This document shows positions 1 through 11,700 of a stretch of 64,000 bases of DNA, one piece after another. Source of the DNA: Patiria pectinifera (taxonomy: Eukaryota; Echinodermata; Asteroidea; Valvatida; Asterinidae); the NCBI GenBank assembly GCA_029964075.1, contig CM057135.1, positions 23,958,863 to 24,022,862 on the forward strand. The letters run 5' to 3'. The position numbers and the translations under genes were made by a program. Numbering within the stretch: the first letter of the stretch is position 1; every line of letters starts with the position of its first letter. The notes below the pieces were generated by a model, which had not been told where the DNA came from, did no database searches, and worked only from the letters and a program-made list of their open reading frames with translations.

Positions 1-139
1 TGGTTTTTTTTGGTTTTTCCAGCATCTACAAGCCCAAATCGTGAAACAGTCATTTTAACAATATTTGCTATAACATACTAATCCTCCAGATCCATTTATT
101 TCTGAAAATTGCAGCAAAAGCAAATGTTGTACATTCCCA
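1..139 (+). mobile_element. 3' end of a TTAA-flanked MITE (family A)
   Basis: The right end of a ~530-bp non-autonomous DNA transposon that recurs at 34.9, 35.9, 45.2 and 62.7 kb. It includes GCAAATGTTGTACATTCCCA followed by TTAA at 140-143. The left part lies outside the window. Confidence 0.75.
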
Positions 140-143
140 TTAA

Positions 144-540
144 GTACTCTGCAAATAAAGTATTTGCAAACTGACAACATTTCAGTTTTAACAGCCCAGG
201 GTAGACTGTCTCGTAGGGCTGAGCTGAATCTAACCAAATATTTGAAAGTTCGATCATCAACTGAATATCCAAATAACATTTTTGCAATTCAAATATTCAA
301 AATATGTGAGCGATCTCCAGGAGATGACGAAAAAACGAATAAGTAATGTTGAATATTAGCTGAAATTTCTTCTTTAACCCGAACGTCTCAAGGGCTCTTT
401 GGGGGTCAAGGACCAAATACTACAGAATACAACATGTGTTGTGCACACTTGTGTGGAAAGAAATGCATACTACAGGTTACTACTCAGTAATATTTTGTAG
501 CTTTGGGTGAGGTTAGGGTTAAAATCAGTCTAAGCCATCG
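144..540. other. MYCBP2 intron or flank, no feature seen
   Basis: AT-rich sequence without a convincing exon on either strand. The short ORFs are not supported by codon pattern or homology. Confidence 0.5.
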
Positions 541-781
541 CTACCCAATTTCACGGCACTGCTAAGCACAAAAATTTGCTTAGCACAAAAAAGTCTGGCT
601 TATAATAGCAGGTTACCAGCCAAGACTCCATGTGAATTTCATGCTAAGCAAACAACAGCTGAATACTGATCACGAGCAATATACATCACGTGGAGTTTTG
701 GCTGGTCACCTGCTTTTATAAGCCATACTTTTTTGTGCTAAGCAAACTTGTGTGCTTAGCAGTGCCGTGAAACTGGCCCCT
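541..781. repeat. Foldback (long inverted repeat) element
   Basis: TTTCACGGCACTGCTAAGCA at 549-568 is exactly inverted at 752-771, and pairing continues inward for about 100 bp per arm with few mismatches. It is probably a MITE; no clear target duplication was found. From 782 to 1346 nothing further is recognised. Confidence 0.75.
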
Positions 782-1346
782 GGTCTGTATCCTATTTTTA
801 ATAACAAGCTCGTCAATTTTCGACAAGTGCAGGTGAACACAAATCCCTCCTGGCAGCCAATTTTAGGATGGTGCACATTTAACTTGTTCAGTGCATTTCA
901 AAATCACACACTCGAAATCAAATAATTGAATATTCAATCACGTCCAAGCCGTAATGTAATAATTTGGGCATTTCAAAATGCAGTGCGCCACCAAGAGTTT
1001 GGCAAGGAGAATCCATTTCTCAAGTTTACGGTCGACAAAACACGGCCCATTTGAAGCAGTATCAGTAGACAACTTGAGCTAATTTGTTCAGGATTGGGGC
1101 TTAGCGTTCTGCCGCCTTACAAAAACACCATATTGATAAAAAGAAAAGAAAAGGGCAAACAGATACTTGAATCACACGCTTACGAAACTACTGACCGGAC
1201 AACCTAACAATTTCAAATAGACTGCACTGCGAATTGTCAACCATCTCCCACAATGCACTGGGAAAATGAACTCTCCGTGGCAAACTCTTGGTGGTGCACT
1301 ACATTGTAAAACGCCCAAATTGAATAGTTACAGTGATAGTCTTCTG

Positions 1347-2560
1347 TACTCACATTCCAGAATTTGTCCCTGGCGTTTCACAATACGCATTGCTATGTGA
1401 GTTCCCATTCCGATCCCCACCCATCCCCAAACTCCTACCACTTCCATCAATCCCTTGTGAACCAAATGACCAAAATGTACTCACATTCCAGGATTCCTCC
1501 CTCGTGTGCGACGTGAGTTCCCATTCCACTCCCCTCCCATCCCTGAACTCCTACCACTTCCATCAATCCCTTGTGAACCAAATGACCAAAATGTACTCAC
1601 ATTCCAGGATTCCTCCCTCGTGTGCGACGTGAGTTCCCATTCCACTCCCCACCCATCCCTGAACTCCTACAACTTCCATCAATCCCTTGTGAACCCAATG
1701 ACCACAATGTACTCACATTCCAGGATTCCTCCCTCGTGTGCGACGTGAGTTCCCATTCCACTCCCCTCCCATCCCTGAACTCCTACAGCTTCCATCAATC
1801 CCTTGTGAACCAAATGACCACAATGTACTCACATTCCAGGATTCCTCCCTGGTGTGCTTCGTGAGTTCCCATTCCACTCCCCTCCCATCCCCAAAATCCT
1901 ACCATTTCCATCAATCCCTCGTGAACCCAATGACCACAATGTACTCACATTCCAGGATTCCGCCCTCTCCCTGGTGTGCTACGTGAGCTCCCATTCCACT
2001 CCCCTCCCATCCCTGAACTCCTACAGCTTCCATCAATGCCTTGTGAACCAAATTACCACAATGTACTCACATTCCAGGATTCCTCCCTGGATAATATGCA
2101 TTGCTATGTGAGTTCCCATTCCGATCCCCACCCATCCCAAAACTCCTACCATTTCCATCAATCCCTTGTGAACCAAATGACCACAATGTACTCACATTCC
2201 AGGATTCCTCCCTGGATTATATGCATTGCTATGTGAGTTCCCATTCCACTCCCCACCCATCCCCAAACTCCTACCATTTCCATCAATTTCTTGTGAACCC
2301 ATTGACCACAATGTACTCACATTCCAGGATTCCTCCCTGGTGTGCTACGTGAGTTCCCATTCCCCTCCCCACCCATCCCCAAACTCCTACCATTTCCATC
2401 AATGCCTCGTGAACCCAATGACCACAATGTACTCACATTCCAGGATTCCTCCCTGGTGTGCTACGTGAGCTCCCATTCCCCTCCCATCCCTGAACTCCTA
2501 CAGCTTCCATCAATCCCTTGTGAACCCAATGACCACAATGTACTCACATTCCAGGATTCC
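1347..2560. repeat. 116-bp minisatellite overlapping a MYCBP2 splice donor
   Basis: About ten to eleven tandem units of 112-125 bp. Each unit holds, on the minus strand, GGAATCCTGGAATGTGAGTA or a close variant, which is the end of the MYCBP2 exon plus its donor. The unit nearest the exon overlaps it by about 13 nt. The long open frames on the plus strand here are repeat artefacts. Most units carry one of three spacer types (…GTGTGCGACG, GTGTGCTACG, or an ATATGCATTGCTATG insert). Confidence 0.93.
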
Positions 2561-2734
2561 TGCCCGGCTGGAAGGTATTGACGCATGAGTCTCCGTATCC
2601 CGTGCACAGGCCACACAGCGAGCATATCATGCACTGGTCAGCCTTCCACTCATGCTCACACTGCTCATCATCTCGCTCTTCTTCCTCCAGGTCCTCCTCG
2701 GCTCCCGGAGCCAAGATGTCTGCTGCCGCCTCTC
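2548..2734 (-). CDS. MYCBP2: MYCBP2 exon with Cys-rich motif
   Basis: The exon is 187 nt, leaving phase 2. An acidic stretch (EEDLEEEERDDEQ) leads into CEHEW, then QCMICSLCGLCTGYGDSC, the Cys-rich motif that follows the RCC1-like region in MYCBP2. The exon stops inside this motif, so the rest of the Cys cluster is in an exon beyond the window. The donor GTGAGT is the first of about eleven near-identical donor copies in the adjoining tandem array. Confidence 0.95.
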
Positions 2735-5700
2735 CTAAGACACACAAAACAACAAAATTATAACTAGAAAGCACTCGAAGGACGCAACCTCCGCCAATTC
2801 AAAACATTTCTCCGCCGTATTGTAATAAAGGTTTTACCGGCTACTTGAAAACATTTTTCATTCAACTTCACCAACTCTAACATTCAATTTCTTCCGATAA
2901 AAGTTGAACACGCATTTAACAAAACCAATTTAGTCATTTACCATTCAATTTCATAGTTTGGTCACACTCTTTAGTTACAGGGTCGAGGATATTCATCATT
3001 CCAGATCAAATTCGTCTAAGCTGTTGCCGAATGGCAGCATTCAGAGATCAAATCTGTCTCATATAAATCAATTAGAGGAATTTAATTTCTGAATAACAAG
3101 GTGTGGCGTATATGAGACAAAATCAAATACTCCAGGACAAAAACGTGTGCTCATTGTTTGAATTTGTTTAAACTGATTTGAAATTGTGTGACAAAAGACA
3201 AAGTTAGAAAATTGGAAGTGCACTAAATCGATGTTGACGGGTACAGAATTGTCAAGATTTCAGGATGGTGATTTGTGAGTTTTTTTCATTTGGAAAACTG
3301 TATAAATTACAAGTATGCATGGCATTCACTGGTAGATTTATAGTCACTAGTAAAACACATCATATTCAGTGGCCAAAAAAAATCCCAACATTTACAATTT
3401 CTACTTCCATGAACTTATTCTGTGCAACCTAGCTTCATCAGTTGTAATGCATAAAGGCCATTCTAAAGTTTACGGTCCAAAGTGTGACATTTTCCAACCC
3501 CCCCCCCCCTCCCCGTCAATTTTTTTCAAGCTAACCTTCTGCAATGAGCGTTCTCATCAACTGTGCAGCAGCGACGTTGGCCCCCTCACCACCGCCGTTC
3601 CCGCACACATCCTCGGGACTGACCGCCTCCTTCTGAGCCATGTTGGCGTTCTTGCCATCCTTGCCAGCGCCATGCCCGAGGGCCGGTCCACGGCCGCACT
3701 GCCCCTTGTTGTTGATGCCGGCCGTGTGGACAGCCCCGCTGCTGGTCAGGATACAGGTGTGGGCCTTGCCCAGGGCCACCTGGGTGACTTTGACGTTTTT
3801 GAGTTCGGTGTACAACCCTGGAACGCAGCATATATTGAAAGCTAGGATTGAAAATCTAAGTTGTGATCAATGAATTTCACGGGACGACTGACGATCTTTG
3901 GAAACTTTGTACAGGGTGTCCAAAAAAGTTATGCCAGCAACAGGCATGCAACTGGGAATTCAGAGAAGACAAGGTAAGTCCAAATCACACAAGACTTTGT
4001 ACAATGTGTTTCTATTTGTAATGGCATTCATGAGAATAAAAAACGAGGAAATCAGCAGATCCGAGGAAAAGTTGCATGCCTGAAGCAGATATCCTTTAAT
4101 TTCCCAAAAAACTACTTAACATGAGTATTTCATCTTGATGGAGCATATTAATTATACTCTTGTGTATATTCAGTAAAAATGTCATGGAAATCCGTTCATG
4201 CAAACCAGAGATCTGTTAAGGAGAATACACGAGAAAGTGTGGATTCGTAATTTAAGAATTCACGAGGCGCGAAGCACCGAGTGAATTCATAAATTAAGAA
4301 TCCACACTTGCGAGTGTATTCTTCGACTTAAACCATTGTGTCAAAAGAAGTATTGGCATTAACAGTGAGTGGAGATGAAAAGACCTGGGATAAATGTTGC
4401 AACCTGACGCCACTTCCGCGATTGTGTACAAAGTCTATGGAGAGTCAAGAATTTTTTTAAAGTATTTCCTAACAAAATTGGAAATATTTCTCAGTCCCAG
4501 ATTCATGTCTTATCATCATTTTTGCAATGAATGCCCTTCATTGAGATGATACGTATGTGGAGAAAAAAAGTGGCGTCAGGTCGCAACATTTGTCTCGGCT
4601 CCTTCCGTTGACAAATTGATAGTTCAGACGATGATTTCTTTCTGACTGAAGTAGGTTTTACAGTGACGGCGAAGAATCTGACAGGGAAGATGTATTGATA
4701 ATTTCGGAAGGAAATTTTTACGCAGACGGTCCTATTAATGCTCATTGTAGAAAACAATTGTCTGACGTGTTCAAAGAGTGGATTCGTAATTCCGAATCCA
4801 CACTTTACTAAAGATTCTTCGTTCCGAATCCACACTTTGTGACCAGCGTAACAGATTCGTAGTTCCGAATCCACACTTTTAACAATAGTGTGACGTCATA
4901 GCAATGGTTTAAAACAGATTATAAAAGGCTATGGTTTTTCACCCATTCTAATGAGATTTACACAGTTAGTGATATCAGTGCATCAGATATGTCATGGGCC
5001 TTTTTATTCTGATGTAAATGAAGTTAACTGTGTAAATCCTGTCCCAATTGAATGAGTGGAAAACCCACAGCCTTTTATAATTTGTTAGATCTCTTGTTTG
5101 CATGAACAGATTTCCATGACATAAAGTAAATGGTAAAGCTTCAACAATCAGACGAGCACAATTTTATGTCACACAGTGACCAAAGAATGGCCCTAAACCA
5201 GAGACAAAAAAATTTGAGCATACATTTCCTTTTTTCCCAAAATGCATTGTATCCACTGAGCTTTGTTTTTAAGCATGTTAGTTAAGATTCTGAGCGATTT
5301 TGTTGCTTCAAATGACAAAAAAAATGACAAAAAGCAAATGATTGTACGCAACTCTAACTGGATTTATTCCTGAGCTGGTTTGACATTACCTGTGCTACTG
5401 TCAGCATTATGAGTGTCTTTGCCAAACAGATACAGCTCGCCTTCTTTGGTCACCACCGCCGTGCTGCCGTTGTTGCAGGCCACATACACGGCCGTCTTGC
5501 CGTCCATTTTCAGCATCTTCTTGGGTTTGGAGGGCTTGAGTTGCCGGCGTCCCTTCACTGTAAAATAAAAAAAAGGAAAAATATGTTATTCTGAACGAAG
5601 CCTGCTGGTTTAAACCAAATCTCCAACTGATCGTATAAGACCAGCATCCAAATGTTAGTTTCCAGTGCCACAACCTAAATATTCATTTCAAGTTTGTCAC

Positions 5701-8700
5701 ACAAAACAACGTTAATATACGCATACCAGTCAAGGGGAGAATGCAAAATTAAACTGACGGTAACTTGAGGTTTACCTCTAGGTTTACCTCTAGGTTTACC
5801 TCTAGGTTTACCTCTAGGTTTACCTCTAGGTTTACCTCAAGGTTTGCCCCAAGGTTTACCTCAAGGTTTACCTCAAGGTTTGCCCCAAGGTTTACCTCAA
5901 GGTTTACCTCAAGGTTTGCCCCAAGGTTTACCTCAAGGTTTACCTCAAGGTTTGCCCCAAGGTTTACCTCAAGGTTACCGCGAGGTTTATCTCAAGATTT
6001 ACCTTGAGGTTTACCTCAAGGTTTACCTCCAGGTGCTACGAGGCTTAAAAGGGTTTTGTAGGGTACCTCAGGGTAATGCCTTGAGTTGCCACTTGTTTAA
6101 TTTTGCATTTTTCCCTAAGGTCAGTTTGTAGTCCGTCACACGATGGTCACGTCACTGATAAATTTAAAAATGATCGTCCTAAAAGCCTGGATTTGAAATT
6201 TGTCCCTCTAATTCAGCCTGTCCCGATCCCTAACATACAGTCACCCCCCCGTCTTAGCAGCTTGACTGGGTGGACGGTACTATCAACAAGATGAATCAAA
6301 TCCAGTCTTGGGAAATTTGGCTCTCGGGACCCACGAAATTACAAGCATACTTCATATGCTAGTCTGAGTATCACCCACTGTCCAAGGGAGTCCTCTGTCT
6401 CCGGTCCAACATCTAGTATATCTAAGCATGAACATTTATGTGACCCCAGGCGCCAGCTAGTTGGAGCCTACTTTACAAAATCATCACGTCATTTCATTCT
6501 GAAAAGTTGACTAAGCTCTTGATTGTTCAATTTGGATGCCATGTTTTTGTAATAAAACGGTCACTGAAATCTTATAAAACCTACACGACACTGGCTTTCA
6601 AAACTGTTAGCGAAATGCTGCGCGTATAGAATACGGAATGCTCATCATGGGCATGACGTGACCTGCAAGAGGCGAGGGCGTTCGCGAGGCGAGGGCGTTC
6701 CCATTACGCGCGTTATTTAAAATATGATGTGATGATCATTCAAAGCCACAGGACATTTGTTACTTGGCGTTACAAGCCTATGGTTGCTAAATTCACAACA
6801 TGCATGTAAAAGCACATAATAGATGTCATGTCCAAGTTTTATTTATAGATGTCTATGATGATGGGTAACCAAAGACCCGATATAGAAGACGTCTGCTCAA
6901 GACGCACTCTTGTTTTGCATAATTACTCGTCGATCTGCTCCCATATCATAGACCCTTGCTAAGCAGAAGATATTCCATAGACTTTTCATACGCATTTATG
7001 AGTGGGAAAAATGCTAATCCAATCTTAGACTAAGACTAGTAAAAGGGAATGCCACAGTTGTTGTGGCAATTTATCATCCGTCACTAAGAATAGACTTCAG
7101 GAAAACAATCATTGGTGCTGTACCTTGGTCCCCATCCTCTCCCTTCCTGGCCGTCCCGGCAAAGTAGACGTTACCATCCTCCCCTAGTAGGGCCGCGTGG
7201 TAGCCGTCATGTCCCACGCTGCATTGCACTATCTTTGGTGACTTGGTGATGGGTAGCTCAGACCACTTGGTACTGGGCTGACCGGTCTGCTTGATGCCCA
7301 GGCTCTGGGCCTTGCCCATAAACAACACCTGCAACAAGAAAATCACGTCTGTTTGAATTGGCCTTACTTTTGAGCAAACGCAGGCGTAGTCTAGATGTTG
7401 TTAATGGTTTGATACGCTACAGCCCACGGCTGCGATAACCCGCCATCACGAGAGGGCATTATCACGACCAACCAATACCGCCCAGGGACCTGACAGGAAC
7501 AACGTCTAGGGAAACTCGTACTGGTTGTGTAATGCGGGCACACCTGTTTGGCCTAATATATGCAGCGCGCAATTCAAACAATTATAGCAGTTCCAAAGCA
7601 AACTCTCAATTTTCTTCCAGTGCAACAAAAAGATGCGGCAAGACCTTTGCACCACTTCACTGGTCAGCTCTTTTGTTGTGAGTAGTATGTGTAGGACAGA
7701 AAATGGATCGTAATTGCCTGCAGAAGTTGCGCATGCGCACTAGTTTCCCCCATTTTTCGGGGGGAGATTTCAGTAGATTCCCTAGACGTATTTCTGACAA
7801 GTCCGTGGGCGATATTGGTTGGTTGTGATGGCGCCCTCTCGCGGCAGCGGGTTATCACTTTAGTGTGGAGTGCTGTGGCCTCGTGGTTAAGGGCACTGAT
7901 TCGTGGTCTGTGGGTAAAGCTGCAGATCGTGGGTTCGAGTCCTGGCGGGGTCATGGTGCATGTGCCCTTGAGCAAGGCACTTTGTCACTCATTGCTTCTC
8001 TCCACCCAGGAGTAAATGGGTACCTATGAGGGCAGTGATGGTTATTGTGATTGCATTAGCTTCCTTGCGCCTAACAGGCAGCATCGAGCTGTATACTCCC
8101 CAGGGAGCTGAGATGGTATATGGAATGTTTAATTGGCCCAATGATTAGGGGTAATAATAATGTAAAGCGCTTTAATCTTAGTTAAAAGCGCTATATAAGA
8201 ACCTGTTATTATTGTTATTATTATCACGGCCGCGGGTTATCGCATATCAAACCATAACAACATCTAGCCCCTACACTAATGCGGGCGCTGTCATGACGCC
8301 ATTTGAGGATATAAACAGATGCAAATCCAAGGTTACTGATGTCAGTTTACGGTTTGCGACAGCTCAAACATTGCATTTTCTACAATCTTTATTTTTTTTC
8401 TTGACTAAGTAAAGGACCACTTACTTGACTGTTTACAGCAACCAAAGCTAGGATTTTTTTTTTTACGGAATTGTTACGGAATGTTACAATCTGTTCTTCT
8501 GTGGCTTACAATTTGTTCTGGGTTGGGCAGCAAAGTCAAAGCCTGTGAGAGGCCACAATGATATTTTATCCCAAAAGAAACACAGTTTCAAAATATTGCC
8601 GATGAAATTCTCACATACCTTTCCCGAGTTTGTTCTGATTAGAGAGAACTCTTTGCCGGCCGCTACGTACATGCACTCGCTATTCATTCCTGTTTCTGTG

Positions 8701-11700
8701 GGGAGATAAAAGGATGAATTTATCAGAAAAGATATATTATATCTAAAAGGGATAATAAAAGGGAGTCAGGTTGGCGTAGCGGTACTTTCCTCGCCTTCCA
8801 CCGCTGTGACCCGAGTTCGAATCCCCCTGGGCCAATGTGGATTGGGTTTTCAGTCCCTACCTGATTCCATGGGGTTTCCCTAGAATATCATTCTGGGGTT
8901 TTCCTCCCACCACTAAAAGTGCAATTTCTTCTCATTGTCTTCTCTCCAAAGGTTTCTTCAGGCTTGCAAGCTACAGTGTAGTGGGCACCTTTGAGGAATC
9001 CTTGGTTTCATTACCAGAAATAAAAATTGAAAACATCAACAATTCATTTCAATATGTTGCTTTGCAGAGAATTGCAAGTACAGAAATTATCTGCTTAGCA
9101 AGCTAGGTTACCAGCTAAACTGTCATGTAACTGCAGACTGCTGATAACTGCTTCTCAACGGGTTCATGCTTAGCACAGAAACTTGTGAGCAATATTAACT
9201 ATTTAGCAGCTGTACATCTGTACTGACCACAGCATTCTGCACTTATAATCACCATTCTGTGTTAACAGCGCTAATGAAAAAAGTCTGCGCTAACCGCATA
9301 AACACAGGACACTAAGTTACGGGATGGACGCATTTCGGAGCATTCATGTTAGCCAAAATTCATTGCTAATTCATGAAATATGCTAACCGTAAGCAGGATT
9401 TTTTTCCTACGGGTAAGCAGGTATAATTTTTTGCCATCGGTAAGCAGAGACATGAAATGGTGACCCAGGCACTGGTAAAGCAAGTACAATGTCTGGAGGG
9501 GAACGAAAACTGCCAACAAGTCTTCCGTGACAATTTCAGAAACCTCCATTATTAATATAGGAAGTACAGCCAAGGGCTGACACCAGGCCAGCACAGTGTG
9601 TTGTGGAAAAACAACAAGCAGGCACAGTGGTCAAAACTTCCACAAATGTAAGTGGGCAACTAATAGCATTAATCTTTTGGTGCCCCCTTTTTTCATTTTC
9701 ATGCTGTGATGTTACATTGAGTTGAAGTTGTTTTTTGTGTCAACAAAACCCAACTGACATTACTGAATGATGTTTAACACGACGTTCTCTAATTGGAAAA
9801 GGACACGGGTCACGGTCGGAAGTAAATCGCATTGCACTAACTGGCCATACCAAAAGTTAGCATTATCCATAATTCAAATGATTTCTCAAAGAGAAAACTG
9901 TAGAAATTAGGGTAATAATGAAATAAACTCATTCAGACATTAAACAAAAACAAAGGAAAAAGTCAGGTTACTTGCATTTACAACAATTTTTCTTGTCCCC
10001 CCCCCCCCCAGAAAAAAAAAATGGGGGGAAAAGTGGAAACTTTACAATTCGGTTAAGGTTTTTATACTTTAACACTTGTAAGAAAATAGACGGAGTTCAA
10101 ATATAAATACAAATACGTTATTGAATTACAGGAGTGAATTTGGAAAACTCTAAGGCCAAAACAAAATCCTCCGATAAAAGTGTTGGAAAAATTATTTACC
10201 AATCTCTTGTTTCTCCAGATGCAGTTCCTTATCACCGCTGCCTGGCCACGGACCGTAGGCCAGGAGGGATTTCCGGGCCAGTTTGACCGGCAGCTCCCCG
10301 GTCTTCAGCACGGGGGAGCTCTGGGGGTTGAAACTCTGCACCACAAAGGTGTCCTAAGAAGACAAACAAATAAGATATCCACAGAATATGTGATGAGTTC
10401 TGTCAAAGAGCAGGGGCTCCAGTCACAATTCCAGTCGCAAGTCAAGTCGCAAGTCCAGTCGCAAGTCCAGTCGCAAGTCCAGTCGCAAGTCCAGTCGCAA
10501 GTCCAGTCGCAAGTCCAGTCGCAAGTCCAGTCACAAGGCCAGTCACAAGTCCAGTCCAAGTCCAGTCACAAGTCCAGTCACAAGTCCAGTCCAAGTCCAG
10601 TCACAAGTCCAGTCCGTCCAGTCCAAGTCCAGTCGCAAGTCCAGTCACAAGTCCAGTTGCAAGTCCAGTCACAAGTCCAGTCCAAGTTCAGTCACAAGTC
10701 CTGCTTTTGCAACAGTTCACTTGAATAGCTAGTGACTGACTTGAGACTGAAGGACTTATGATGGACTTGTGATGGACTTGTGATGGACTTGTGATGGACT
10801 TGTGATGGACTTGTGATGGACTTGTGATGGACTTGTGATGGACTTGTGAGGGACTTGTGATGGACTTGTGAGGGACTTGTGAGGGACTTGTGATGCACTC
10901 AACAACTGTCGAAAAGCCAAATGTGTGAAACACACAAAACAAGTTTTACGTGCACCAGCCCAAAATGAGTAAACATGTCGGTATTGGCATTTTGTACCAG
11001 TCGGGAAGTTCATGCACACGACCTGGTTGAAATTTGCGTGCATCTATCAAAAATAAAATGGTCAACTGATCCGAATTTGTGTGAACAATGAGCTTTACAA
11101 ATACTAAGAACATGTAGCAATGAGTTTTTTATGTACACTGTAGCTGACAAGCTGATACTTAAAACATTTTAAAGTTAAACATGCAAACTTATACAATTAA
11201 AATGACATCAGGGGCATTTCTCCTCATCTTCTTATTTGACTGCGCACATTTTTGGAATACTCCAGTTGTAAAAAATGCTATCAGGATATTTTGTACATGA
11301 CTAAATATTTGAATATTTGGTAAACTGTACATTGTATATCAAGCACAGCTCTCCAAAGAGCTTGAAATGGAAGTGCAACAAAACAAATTGTGCAAGGGTT
11401 ATTTTTAGGGATATTTCTGTGCGAATTATGTATAATATCTTGTACAAGTTCAGAATGTCATATTGCCACTGAAATTGGATATATCGATAAAAAAATAACT
11501 GAATATTACCCACTATTAACAAGCACAATTTCACCATGGAAAGTTATTTTACTATAATTGAAACTAAGTGTTATGTGAGTTTTATGCCAAAATTATAGCT
11601 TTAGCTTATTAGTGATATTACAAAAATAAATAGAAGTGACCAAAACTTACATCATTTACAGCGGACACACATCCGATGTTATCCCCATCACTGAAAAGGA

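Noticed and set aside
1333-2581. Series of overlapping ~80-codon plus-strand ORFs
   Set aside because: They are one frame of the 116-bp minisatellite; no start or codon signal, and the real exon is on the other strand.
5765-6131. RFTS- and GLPQ-repeat proteins
   Set aside because: Translation of a 12-bp minisatellite; an open frame is expected when the unit is a multiple of three without stops.
10180-10728. 182-codon QVQS-repeat ORF
   Set aside because: Runs through a minisatellite antisense to a MYCBP2 exon.
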